DNA of 64,000 nt, taken from a virus. Location of the stretch: positions 1 through 64,000 of the IMG/VR virus record IMGVR_UViG_3300044981_000338. One strand, given 5' to 3'. The notes beneath the pieces are model-generated. The model was not told the origin of the DNA and searched no databases. It saw only the letters and a program-made list of their open reading frames with translations. Position numbers and translations under genes: made by a program. Below, piece after piece: positions 56,406 through 64,000 of the stretch (position 1 is the stretch's first letter; each line of letters starts with the position of its first letter).

Positions 56406-58258
56406 CCCTGATCGATGGGACCGCGGTACCCGGTACGAAGCGGACCCTGACCAGGCATCTCCCTGATGGGGCTGATTATATCCGGACGCGGCACGAGGAT
56501 CATCGAGACCATCATGCAGTAGAGGATGGAGTGGAATGTGTCGTCGGGCCGGTCCGGACGGTGCGTGTACTGCAGCATCCTCAGCGCGTTATTGTACTCC
56601 GAGAAGATGTTCAGACAGTCGTTGCCGTAGGGATCCTCGAACTCTTCCCAGCACGGCAAGTCCACCTGCTGGCGCTTGATGGCGTTGAAGATGTCGCTCA
56701 TCACCTCAGTGCGCACCATCTGCCAGCGGCGGAAGTTCTGGTTCCAGAAGACCTTCTTCTTTCCGCGCGCCATGTACTGGTACTTGTGTACGCGCTTTGG
56801 ACCGAACTTCCGGGTCAGGTGGTCATTGCGATCGAAGCCGCCACCGTAGTCGGCGCCGATGAGGCGCACGTTGAAGTACTGCATCATCTCGTCGATCTTT
56901 GCGAGCTGCGGCTCGGGGTCGACGTCTTCTCCTGTGAAGCGATGCACGTAGAAGATGCGGAAGCGCTGGTGCACGTACGTGCCGAGGGAAAGCACCGTGT
57001 ACGTATTTTCGCCTGTGCCCCAATCGATTCCAGCGAAAATAGGCTGCCCTGCACCAAGTGAGTGGTACGCATCGAGCGCGTCCATGTTCATGTGCAAGTC
57101 GGGCTTGCAGCACTCCTTGACCTGGGCGCGTGTCAGCGGACGAAGACCTGAATCGTACGAGACGCCGAGCACCTCGTTGTAGAACTTGGCGCGGTCGTAG
57201 CGTCCGTAGTCGAGCATGATCTCGTCCCACGACCGCCACGGGACCATCAGCTGCGGGATGCGGTAGCACTCGAAGATGCCACCCTCCTGCATCTCGGCCC
57301 ACTGCGCATCCTCGTGCATCGGGTTGATGAGCTGACCGCACTTCTCGCAAGACAGACCCCGCCTCTGGATGTTCTTCTCCCCCAGGATGTTCCAGTAGCG
57401 ACCCGCACCATCGGCCGAGCCGCAGCGGTCGCAAGGCACAACCCACTCGCCCATCGTGCTCATGGCTCGCCCGCGAGAAGTCCCGCTACGGTAGAACTCG
57501 AGGACGTTGTCGAGTCCCTTGGGCGTACCGGCGTAGAGGAAGCGGCGCCACTGCTCAGGAGCGTGGCTGAGTGATTGCTCGATGACGGGGATGTTGTCCG
57601 AGAGCACGTCCTGCAACTCATCGACGGCCAGGCACCAGGCAGGAATGCCTCGGGTACGGTCGGCGTTCAGGAAGGCGTAGCGCATCGTAATCTTCGAGCG
57701 GTTGACGAACTGCTTCTCGAAGACGTTCTGCTGAAGGAGGGTGGTCGTGTAGGCCTTGAGGATGTCGCTAGTCTCGAGCGGTTCCTTGATGCGGTCGACT
57801 GAGAAGGTCTTGGTCTGTGTGGCTGACGGCGACACGTAAAGCGTACGGAAGCCCTGCACCATGCACGAGTAAGTAATGATGCGGTTGCCGAGCAGCGTGG
57901 ACTTCTCAACCTGCCGTCCGCAGAAGAGGAGGACGCGCTTGGCTGGCGTGTCGTAGACCCGGCGCATGTGCCGGCGACCTTCGAAGGTAAAGTTCTCGTA
58001 GCCCATGCCGTCGACACGCGGCATGCGGAAGGCGAACTCAGTGAACTGTGAGGGGAGCACCGCCGGGATGACGGCAGGAGCCTTGCGATCGTCATCCAGA
58101 AACGTGAAGTCGTCGAAGAGGTCTGGCTCTGGGCACCAAGGCTGGCCGTTCTCCGCGTTGTAGAGTTCCTCGTCGGATAGCTCCTCCTCGAGTGCTTCGA
58201 GATCGAGCTCGAAAGACTTCGGCACATGATTGTGCCCGTGGTAGTTGGTACCCAACAT
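56402..58258 (-). CDS. terL: terminase large subunit
   Basis: 618 residues. Walker A is at 113-121 (CGRQVEKST) and Walker B at 209-217 (CLAVDELQD), with a motif III-like LYAGTPKG (241-248). The nuclease domain has acidic residues at 411-414 (IDWG), 468-472 (GADYG) and 572-577 (DDTFHS), the RNase-H triad. It packages DNA by ATP hydrolysis and cuts the concatemer. Between the domains lies an extra four-cysteine module, CDRCG at 276-280 and CEKCG at 304-308, probably zinc-binding. The ATG at 58258 overlaps the divergent gene start at 58257 in a CATG palindrome. Confidence 0.93.
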   Translation of the reverse strand: MLGTNYHGHNHVPKSFELDLEALEEELSDEELYNAENGQPWCPEPDLFDDFTFLDDDRKAPAVIPAVLPSQFTEFAFRMPRVDGMGYENFTFEGRRHMRRVYDTPAKRVLLFCGRQVEKSTLLGNRIITYSCMVQGFRTLYVSPSATQTKTFSVDRIKEPLETSDILKAYTTTLLQQNVFEKQFVNRSKITMRYAFLNADRTRGIPAWCLAVDELQDVLSDNIPVIEQSLSHAPEQWRRFLYAGTPKGLDNVLEFYRSGTSRGRAMSTMGEWVVPCDRCGSADGAGRYWNILGEKNIQRRGLSCEKCGQLINPMHEDAQWAEMQEGGIFECYRIPQLMVPWRSWDEIMLDYGRYDRAKFYNEVLGVSYDSGLRPLTRAQVKECCKPDLHMNMDALDAYHSLGAGQPIFAGIDWGTGENTYTVLSLGTYVHQRFRIFYVHRFTGEDVDPEPQLAKIDEMMQYFNVRLIGADYGGGFDRNDHLTRKFGPKRVHKYQYMARGKKKVFWNQNFRRWQMVRTEVMSDIFNAIKRQQVDLPCWEEFEDPYGNDCLNIFSEYNNALRMLQYTHRPDRPDDTFHSILYCMMVSMILVPRPDIISPIREMPGQGPLRTGYRGPIDQG

Positions 58259-58577
58259 GAGTGCTCAGCCTACTTCAAGACCGGAGGAGATGCTCAACAA
58301 CCTCTTCGCCAGCGTGCAACGAGCGGGCCCTGTCTTCACAGGCAACGCTACCTTGGTGCCTGAAGGAGAGGGCTTCCACATCACGTTGCAACTCGCGCAG
58401 GGCGCGTTCAACCGCAACGATGTCGGCGTGCGCACGCAGAAGGCTTTGAACAGCTACGTCCGTGAGTACTTGAAGACGGCCGGCTGGCGTGTGAAGCACG
58501 CGGGCTTCAAGAAGAACTACTTCGAGCTTTTCACCGCACCGTCCAGAGCTGCGTCGAACTCGTCCAGGAACTTGTAG
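58257..58577 (+). CDS. small plus-strand protein wedged between late genes
   Basis: 106 residues from the ATG at 58257. The start overlaps the terminase start and has no ribosome site, so an internal ATG at 58290 (next to GGAGG, spacing two) is possible. The sequence is alpha/beta (ATLVPEGEGFHITLQLAQGA, ALNSYVREYLKTAGWRVKHA), soluble and protein-like. Its end overlaps the minus gene 58517-58942 by 61 bases. Function unknown; it is positioned to act antisense on terminase expression, which is speculative. Confidence 0.5.
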   Translation: MSAQPTSRPEEMLNNLFASVQRAGPVFTGNATLVPEGEGFHITLQLAQGAFNRNDVGVRTQKALNSYVREYLKTAGWRVKHAGFKKNYFELFTAPSRAASNSSRNL

Positions 58578-58942
58578 ACGAAGAGGTGCGGGTCGAGGAC
58601 GTGCCCGAAGCCGTAGGCGCGCATCCACCAGCTTGCCTTCTCCTCGGTGTACGCGGCCTTGATGCGGGGGTAGGTCGCCTTGAAGTAGCTCTCGACGCAC
58701 GTGGACAACGTGTTCGGGAAGGTCTCCTTCCAGTAGGTCGTCGGGTCAGGCAGCGCATTGATTTCGTCGGTCACGTAGAAGTGAAAGACGATGTCACCCT
58801 CGGTGATTGCAAACTCGAGGGCGAAGGTCGTGTAGTCGGTGCACTGGATGAAGTGCAGCGGCAGTACGGGCAGTGTGCCCTTCGCTTCACTTTCGATCTT
58901 CGCCTGGGCCTGGTCCCGGCTCAAGGGTGCTTGGGTCGTCAT
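58517..58942 (-). CDS. uncharacterised protein of packaging cluster
   Basis: 141 residues, alpha/beta (FALEFAITEGDIVFHFYVTD, YFKATYPRIKAAYTEEKASW). Overlaps the possible small terminase gene by 56 bases at its start and ends against the plus-strand gene. No motif recognised. Confidence 0.55.
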   Translation of the reverse strand: MTTQAPLSRDQAQAKIESEAKGTLPVLPLHFIQCTDYTTFALEFAITEGDIVFHFYVTDEINALPDPTTYWKETFPNTLSTCVESYFKATYPRIKAAYTEEKASWWMRAYGFGHVLDPHLFVYKFLDEFDAALDGAVKSSK

Positions 58943-59861
58943 GCTTGGGATCCTTCAAAGGTGCGAGGTCCACGGTGTGCTGCCCGGCACTCAGCGCCTT
59001 GATGTTGGGCAGCGGTTTGTTCTCCGTACGCAGCGCGATGGACTCGAGCTGACCGAGAAGCTGGTTCTGCGGGTTCGAGGTCATTTGTAGCATCTCGGAG
59101 CTACCGCGTGCGATGTTCAAGTAGTTCAGGGCCTTCTGGCTGTCGCCAGGTCCGTCTTGGTACACCGCCTCAACAGCGCGGCGCGACGAAACATGCTGCA
59201 GGTCGTAGAGCAGGATCTCGAGGTCCTGCTTGCTGCCTGACATGCCGAGGCGCATCTGCGCCAAGGTGGCCGCCGAAGGGGAGTGCGGCAGATCGGCCGC
59301 GACCTTTCGGGCGCTCTTGTAGTAGGCACCACGGAGCGCGCGGCCCATGCCCTTGAAGACCGGGATGTTGTTGGCCGCCTTGTCGACCCGCCACTGCAGA
59401 AGGATCCGCATCGTGTCGTTGTCGAGCAGGTCGATGTTCCAGTAGTAATGCTTGTACACCTCAAGCACTTCCACAGTGCAGTACGTCTTGTACTTACGCG
59501 TCACGCAGTCGGCGATGGCGGCGTAAGGGACCTGCGCCAACATCATCGACTCGATGAACTCCCTGACGCGTGGTTTGTCTTTGGCCTCACCTGCAGCACG
59601 CATCGAGAGGTCCGTTTGAAACGCCCGGTTGATGCGTTCTCTGTGGATGAACTGCGACGAAGCCAGGTGCAGACAGTCGTGGGGGTAGAAGGGCGCAGGC
59701 CACGGCGGGATGCGCGTGCGCACCCAATCGATGTAAGCGAGCGACAGCCAGTCGAGGTCCTCTCCTTCGACGCGCTCCTTGATCTCTTCCGTGGTGTAGG
59801 CGTCGGGGTGGACGATCAGCGCCTTGATGAAGTATTCGGCTGGCGAACGAAGTCGGAACAT
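58887..59861 (-). CDS. terminase small subunit candidate
   Basis: 324 residues, helical. Residues about 108-140 read MLAQVPYAAIADCVTRKYKT then VEVLEVYKHYYWNIDLL, the 'Y-x-x-I-A...v..Y..yFW' pattern of small-terminase-like HTH regions. A helical oligomerisation-like region follows, then a Pro-rich acidic tail. It lies near the large subunit. Small terminases bind cos or pac sites and form rings. The call is by position and pattern and could be wrong. Confidence 0.4.
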   Translation of the reverse strand: MFRLRSPAEYFIKALIVHPDAYTTEEIKERVEGEDLDWLSLAYIDWVRTRIPPWPAPFYPHDCLHLASSQFIHRERINRAFQTDLSMRAAGEAKDKPRVREFIESMMLAQVPYAAIADCVTRKYKTYCTVEVLEVYKHYYWNIDLLDNDTMRILLQWRVDKAANNIPVFKGMGRALRGAYYKSARKVAADLPHSPSAATLAQMRLGMSGSKQDLEILLYDLQHVSSRRAVEAVYQDGPGDSQKALNYLNIARGSSEMLQMTSNPQNQLLGQLESIALRTENKPLPNIKALSAGQHTVDLAPLKDPKHDDPSTLEPGPGPGEDRK

Positions 59862-59862
59862 C

Positions 59863-62082
59863 TCACGACTTCTGAAAAGCGAGAATTTTCAAACCTTCGA
59901 GCACCTCCTCGGTGCATCGAATGGCGCGCTCGAGGGCAGGGATGGGGGTCTCCCGGAGACCGAGACGCGCCGCGAGAAGTAGCTCGCACATCTTGAGCTG
60001 CGCTTCGTCGATGACGGGCATGTACGCGATGAAGGCGCCGAGGTTCTCAGGGTTCAGGAACCCAAGAGACAACACCGTGTCGACAGCAACCGGGTCGGGG
60101 ATGACGGCCGCTTCCTTGACCAAGTCCTGCTTGAGGTCAGGCATGGTCGAGAGCACTTGCGCGGCCTTCTCGAGCGCCTCGTTCAGCTGGTCGGTGGCGA
60201 GCTTGATGTACCGTCCAACGCGCACGTCGACGGGAGTGCTCCACGCGGCGGCCTCCCCCAGCTTCTTCTGTGCGTAGCCGAGGTCGGTACCGAGACCGCC
60301 GAGAAGAAACAGCGTGTCGTCGAGCGACAAGAAGCTCTTCTCGTCGTGCGCGAGCTTGTCGACAGGGAAGCCTCTGAGAGAGAACGTGCTATCCCCTCCA
60401 CAGCGCACCTGCACCGTGTGCAGCGCGCGGGCGACAGCGGCCTCTTTGTTGAAGCCCTGCGGGTCGCCGACGAGCTCCGTTTCCTCGGCCTTGTCGAGGG
60501 GGAGCCAGCAGAACGAGTCAGGGACGATGAGCATCGACCCATCCGGCGTCGGAGTGACCGCCTCGAGGTTCGGCTGGACGCTGACCTGGATGGGTCGCCC
60601 GTCGAACGTCTCGGCATGGAAGACGACCCCGCCGGCGCCGTCCGCGCCTTCCTCGGGAGCATCCATCGAGGCCTTGAGCGTCATGGGGACGGTCGCCTCA
60701 GCACGTCCGTTCGAGAGCAGGTGGTAGAAGACTCCCATTCCCGACGGCTTGCCTTCGAACAGGCTCGCCCCTCCGCCCACATTGATGCCGGCGATGTCAC
60801 CTTGAAGCGCCATCTGGCTGCCGTTGGTGAAGAGGGCGATGGGCAGTGCCGTCCCATCGATGTCGATGAGGTTCGGGAAGACGTAGCCGATGAGGTGACA
60901 TCCCTGACTGTCCTGCACCTTGTAGATGCCGAACTGGCTGACGAGCTCCGCCTTGTCCGCTTCGGGGCTCTCCTTCTCCGCCACGCCCTCCCCTACCGTC
61001 AGCGTGGCCGAGCCGGTCGTATCGGCCGCGAGGACGACCTTCTCCCCGAGAAGGCGAACGGCCTGCCCGCGGTCGAGGGTCTGCTCTTCTGGCAGCCAGC
61101 AACCAAACGACGCCGTCTTGAGCGAGTAGCCCTCGTCTTCTTTGCGAAGCTGCGCCACCGTCGGCTTGAGCTGGATGAGCGCCGCGGCGGCGAGCTTGCG
61201 CGACTCGACGGGCGTGAACTCCGACAGCACCTTCAGGGAATCACGCGTAGCCGCGCCGTTGGCGAGGTACTGCGCCTGCAGCCCATGGTCGTCGGCGAGC
61301 TTCTGAAAGAAGGCCTCGTAGTCGCGCGCATTGATGGTCGGCAGGATGCTCTCGAGGATGGAGGCTGCCTTGGTCGCGCGCTGCGCTGCAATGTTGCCAG
61401 CGAGCAGGTACTTCTGCCCTTTGGCAGCCTCGCCTCCTGCGACTTGCTGCGCACCACGACCAAGCAGCGAACGCGAAGCGCTAGCCAAGGAGTGCGGGTC
61501 AGTCTGCTTCTTCAGATAGGAACCGAGCGTGGAAGGGGAAAGGGCTTCCTTGTTCTCCCCCTCCTTGCCCATGCCCACGTTCATCGTGGCGCCACCACCA
61601 CCGAAGCCGTAGTTCTGGCGGTACGGCGGGTAGAGCTGGCCGATCATCGACATGTCGCCGGGCCCACGGCCCGTGATGTCGAAGACCTGCGGGCGGAAGA
61701 TAGCCTGGCGAAGGCGCGGCTCGGTGAGCGGCATGACCTTCGAGTCAGTTGTGACAACGAGGTCGAGTGGCTGGAGCTTGCGGTCCTTGATGATGACCGG
61801 AATGCGCGCGCTGCGAATGCCGGCGGCGTCCATCGCCTCGGGCTCGGCGCCGTGCTGGATCTCCGTCTTGTTCTGGATCTCGACGTGGCCAAACCCATAG
61901 CCTCGCTCGGCGTCGACGCGGTCCATCGTCACGTGCGGCTCGAAATCCGCGGCGTAAGGAACCTGCTTGAACAGCTCCTGCATCAACTCGTTCGGCCACG
62001 CGTTCGCGTCCTCCGGAAGCATGACCTCTGTGGCCACCTTCTCGAAGTGGACGTCGGGCTCGAAGAACAAAGGCTGGGCCAT
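59863..62082 (-). CDS. large virion protein of head cluster
   Basis: 739 residues. The N-terminus (FFEPDVHFEKVATEVMLPED) carries a K-x-A motif. Beta-rich domains (residues about 60-160 and 380-560) are separated by helical regions (YLLAGNIAAQRATKAASILE, LQAQYLANGAATRDSLKVLS). KTASFGCWLPEEQT and FNKEAAVARALHTV are further motif copies. It is not a recognisable portal. It may be an internal capsid or vertex protein processed by the protease. Confidence 0.5.
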   Translation of the reverse strand: MAQPLFFEPDVHFEKVATEVMLPEDANAWPNELMQELFKQVPYAADFEPHVTMDRVDAERGYGFGHVEIQNKTEIQHGAEPEAMDAAGIRSARIPVIIKDRKLQPLDLVVTTDSKVMPLTEPRLRQAIFRPQVFDITGRGPGDMSMIGQLYPPYRQNYGFGGGGATMNVGMGKEGENKEALSPSTLGSYLKKQTDPHSLASASRSLLGRGAQQVAGGEAAKGQKYLLAGNIAAQRATKAASILESILPTINARDYEAFFQKLADDHGLQAQYLANGAATRDSLKVLSEFTPVESRKLAAAALIQLKPTVAQLRKEDEGYSLKTASFGCWLPEEQTLDRGQAVRLLGEKVVLAADTTGSATLTVGEGVAEKESPEADKAELVSQFGIYKVQDSQGCHLIGYVFPNLIDIDGTALPIALFTNGSQMALQGDIAGINVGGGASLFEGKPSGMGVFYHLLSNGRAEATVPMTLKASMDAPEEGADGAGGVVFHAETFDGRPIQVSVQPNLEAVTPTPDGSMLIVPDSFCWLPLDKAEETELVGDPQGFNKEAAVARALHTVQVRCGGDSTFSLRGFPVDKLAHDEKSFLSLDDTLFLLGGLGTDLGYAQKKLGEAAAWSTPVDVRVGRYIKLATDQLNEALEKAAQVLSTMPDLKQDLVKEAAVIPDPVAVDTVLSLGFLNPENLGAFIAYMPVIDEAQLKMCELLLAARLGLRETPIPALERAIRCTEEVLEGLKILAFQKS

Positions 62083-62091
62083 GAGCGTCTC

Positions 62092-62715
62092 CTATACCGT
62101 TCGGATGATACCAGCCAGGGCGACCGAGGCAGAAGGGACCTTGGTCAGCATGATGACACCGAACACCTGCTCGAAAGGCAGGATGCCACCGATACCGCCA
62201 GAAACAAGAGCTGCGTACTCCGCCACCGAGCTGGCGAGAGTCGAAGGCGAAGCGTAGCCCACCGATAGAAGAACAAGAGGACCCGCCGATAGGTTGAAGC
62301 CTGCAAGCAGGTTCACCAGCGGCAGCTTCACGGACAGAACCGCTTCGATGAGGAACTTGATGCCGCCTATGCGAAGAGAGATCGCACCACCGAGGGAGAA
62401 GGACACACCGAGCGGAGGCAAGATGGGAAGACCGAGAGACAACGCGGCAGCGATGCTCGCCTGCACCTGCAACACCGACGCAAGAAGCGTCTTCAAGTAG
62501 GCGATGGGGTCGACGATCTGCAAAGAGAATGTGACCTGCGCCGCAAGGGCAGCTTGAAGCTGTGCTTGCAAGTCCGCGATGAGAGAACCGAGCCCGAAGG
62601 GACCCGTCAGCATCAGGTCGACTTGTGCCAGCAAGGGACCGATGAGCCCTACCGTTGTGCTCAGCCCGACGTTGATACCTCCAAGGGGCAGGTCGGCGAT
62701 GAAGACGGTGCTCAA
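62092..62715 (-). CDS. hydrophobic virion protein
   Basis: 207 residues, strongly hydrophobic and alanine/leucine-rich along its full length (LQAALAAQVTFSLQIVDPIA, LLASVLQVQASIAAALSLGL), with repeated Gly/Pro turns. It looks like several membrane-interacting or lumen-lining helices. It lies downstream of the spike and could line or plug the tail tip (inference). Confidence 0.5.
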   Translation of the reverse strand: MSTVFIADLPLGGINVGLSTTVGLIGPLLAQVDLMLTGPFGLGSLIADLQAQLQAALAAQVTFSLQIVDPIAYLKTLLASVLQVQASIAAALSLGLPILPPLGVSFSLGGAISLRIGGIKFLIEAVLSVKLPLVNLLAGFNLSAGPLVLLSVGYASPSTLASSVAEYAALVSGGIGGILPFEQVFGVIMLTKVPSASVALAGIIRTV

Positions 62716-63962
62716 GCAAGAACCTTGTTGTTACCTGTGGCGATGGTGCCGGGTAGAGGCAACGCCGGCGGACACTGAATCGTTGCCGCACACGGGGTTC
62801 CTGGTGTAGGCGGATTGGAAAACGTGAGGATGACTGGGGCTGGTACAAGTAGAGGCAAAATGACCTGGTCGCCTAGACGGGCCACGGCTGTCAGTCCCGC
62901 CCCCAGACGAACGGTGTCTCCCTTGATGTGCGAGTACGCACCTCCATCGATGTCGAAGCCGCTTCCCGCCGTCATCTGCGCGTTGCCGCCGAAGTGCCCC
63001 TCGAAGTCGCCCTTCACCTTGAAGGTGAGCTTCTTGTCGACCTGGAGGAGCATGTTGCCCTCCGTGCGCATGAGCGTGTTGCCTGTGCGGTCGAACGTGA
63101 ACTTGAAGACCGAGTTGGCGATGGTGGCCTGACTCGCTGTCTCCCCGCTCTCCGCCACGAAGCCTTTGGGGCTGACGGTCACCTCAAAGATGATGGGGTT
63201 CTTGCCCTTGCCGTCATCGCCTTGACCGACCCCCGCCTCCGCCAAGTTCTGCCCCCCATCCGGTTCGGGTATGGGCGCGAAGACCTTGCCGCAAGCGAGC
63301 TTCACATCAGCAAACTGGTCGGTCGAGAAGACCCGAAAGGTCTGCATGTACTGACCGGGGATCTGTGTCTGGGAGGGTCCTTCCTGGATGCCCCACACAA
63401 CGGAGCCCGCAGAGTTGTGGTGCTCGTAGTTCTCGCTGATGTCCTCGACCAGGTTGTTGAGCGGGATGAAGATGCGCTGAGCGAGCTCGGTTGCACCGAT
63501 CTGCAGTACACCCCCTCGATGCAGGATGACGAAGTTGCCGTCACGCGTGCGCATGACGATGTCACCGGGCTTGGGCTGCAGGCGTCCGCCGGCGAAGGTG
63601 GCGTCGGTTGTGTTGGCAGGCTGCTGTGCATGTGATGTCGTACCGGCCGGCGCGTCGTCACTCGCGTCGTCGATGGTCTCGGACGCCATGAGGAACATGC
63701 TGACGTACGGCGGTGAGCTGTCCGATGGGACGGTGACCGTGCACGTCGCGCCGACTTCTGGAAAGACGTACACGCCCTCCCCGTTCGAGTGGTGCAAGTA
63801 GAGACCACCCACCTGGATGTCGAAGTACTTCTTGCGGTCGAACTGTGCGTTGACGTCGACCGTCCACTTCACGAGGTTGATGTTCGTGATCCGTCCCTGA
63901 ATTACGCGCGCTGGGTCGTGACCCTCTACGTGCGTGAAGGACGTTCTGAACTTCGAGGCCAT
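62712..63962 (-). CDS. baseplate central spike protein (gpV/gp5-like)
   Basis: 416 residues. The N-terminal 85 residues (RVIQGRITNINLVKWTVDVN, FPEVGATCTVTVPSDSS) match the OB-fold of phage spikes. A middle domain contains KPGDIVMRTRDGNFVILHRG and GGVLQIGAT. The beta-helix region follows (KLTFKVKGDFEGHFGGNAQM). Spike proteins form a trimeric needle at the tail tip that pierces the outer membrane. The C-terminal 30 residues are Pro-rich with two Cys. Overlaps the next gene by four bases. Confidence 0.7.
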   Translation of the reverse strand: MASKFRTSFTHVEGHDPARVIQGRITNINLVKWTVDVNAQFDRKKYFDIQVGGLYLHHSNGEGVYVFPEVGATCTVTVPSDSSPPYVSMFLMASETIDDASDDAPAGTTSHAQQPANTTDATFAGGRLQPKPGDIVMRTRDGNFVILHRGGVLQIGATELAQRIFIPLNNLVEDISENYEHHNSAGSVVWGIQEGPSQTQIPGQYMQTFRVFSTDQFADVKLACGKVFAPIPEPDGGQNLAEAGVGQGDDGKGKNPIIFEVTVSPKGFVAESGETASQATIANSVFKFTFDRTGNTLMRTEGNMLLQVDKKLTFKVKGDFEGHFGGNAQMTAGSGFDIDGGAYSHIKGDTVRLGAGLTAVARLGDQVILPLLVPAPVILTFSNPPTPGTPCAATIQCPPALPLPGTIATGNNKVLA

Positions 63963-63965
63963 CGG

Positions 63966-64000
63966 CTAGTAGTGGTGGGACGGTACAGCCTTCAGGTGCT
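63966..64000 (-). CDS. 3' end of an upstream gene (cut by window)
   Basis: An open frame running into the window edge ends with ...HLKAVPSHHY and a TAG stop, four bases before the spike start. Too short to identify; the virion cluster continues beyond the window. Confidence 0.4.
   Translation of the reverse strand, partial: HLKAVPSHHY

Noticed and set aside
59863-62082. Portal protein
   Set aside because: Size and position are suitable, but the beta-rich middle and KTA motifs do not match the portal pattern.
1-64000. tRNA genes or CRISPR arrays
   Set aside because: No cloverleaf-like intergenic segment and no regularly spaced repeats were seen; gaps between genes are mostly under 100 bases.
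1-64000. Integrase, repressor or attachment site suggesting a temperate phage
   Set aside because: No recombinase or repressor-type gene was recognised; the HTH and ribbon-helix-helix proteins alone are not evidence of lysogeny.

Overview
The window is a stretch of a GC-rich, strictly lytic-looking tailed-phage genome with a contractile tail (myovirus type), probably a large phage. Supporting this are a large terminase with both catalytic halves (56402-58258), a capsid maturation protease, a major capsid protein, a tail sheath and tube pair, a tape-measure-like protein and baseplate or spike proteins, nearly all on the minus strand. The host cannot be read directly. Strong AAGGAGG-type ribosome binding sites and two lipobox lipoproteins point to a bacterium, and the collagen-like lipoprotein is of a style common in Myxococcota and other environmental Gram-negatives (inference).

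Layout, read in the direction of minus-strand transcription (high to low coordinates). 64000-56400: spike, hydrophobic virion protein, a large virion protein, a possible small terminase and the large terminase. 55700-47900: head morphogenesis (Ala-rich KTA-motif proteins, protease, scaffold-like proteins, decoration-like protein, major capsid protein), ending at an intrinsic terminator. 47800-32700: an HNH endonuclease, connector or neck candidates, Gly/Ala-rich minor virion proteins, the 1152-residue tail sheath, the tail tube and small tail proteins. 29400-27200: small membrane protein, histone-H1-like protein and MazG-like protein. 27200-24000: dCMP deaminase and a zinc-domain dNMP kinase. 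23900-12800: a dense run of small, often overlapping genes, many with CxxC zinc-ribbon motifs, including a lytic transglycosylase, a probable -1 frameshifted tail-assembly-chaperone-type pair, a GroES co-chaperonin and a ribbon-helix-helix protein. 8700-170: tape measure and baseplate proteins.

Plus-strand genes interrupt this plan. The main island, 8.8-12.8 kb, holds a collagen-like lipoprotein, a small membrane protein, two uncharacterised proteins, a short helical protein and a GNAT acetyltransferase. A second operon at 29.5-32.7 kb holds a papain-like cysteine-peptidase-fold protein, a lipoprotein and further unknowns. Single plus-strand genes sit at 27.9, 55.7 and 58.3 kb.

The most interesting signal is regulatory. 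Six plus-strand sites share ATAAGA-N4-TG, three of them preceded at 16-17 bases by GCAAAAG, and they lie just before plus-strand genes. One drives no gene: it is followed about 65 bases later by a strong terminator, which predicts a small RNA of about 105 nt. That RNA carries a 12-base perfect complement to the ribosome binding site of the neighbouring membrane-protein gene. Another site lies inside a perfect 14-bp inverted repeat that would sequester the downstream ribosome binding site only in read-through transcripts. Together these look like a compact post-transcriptional control island embedded in a structural-gene cluster.
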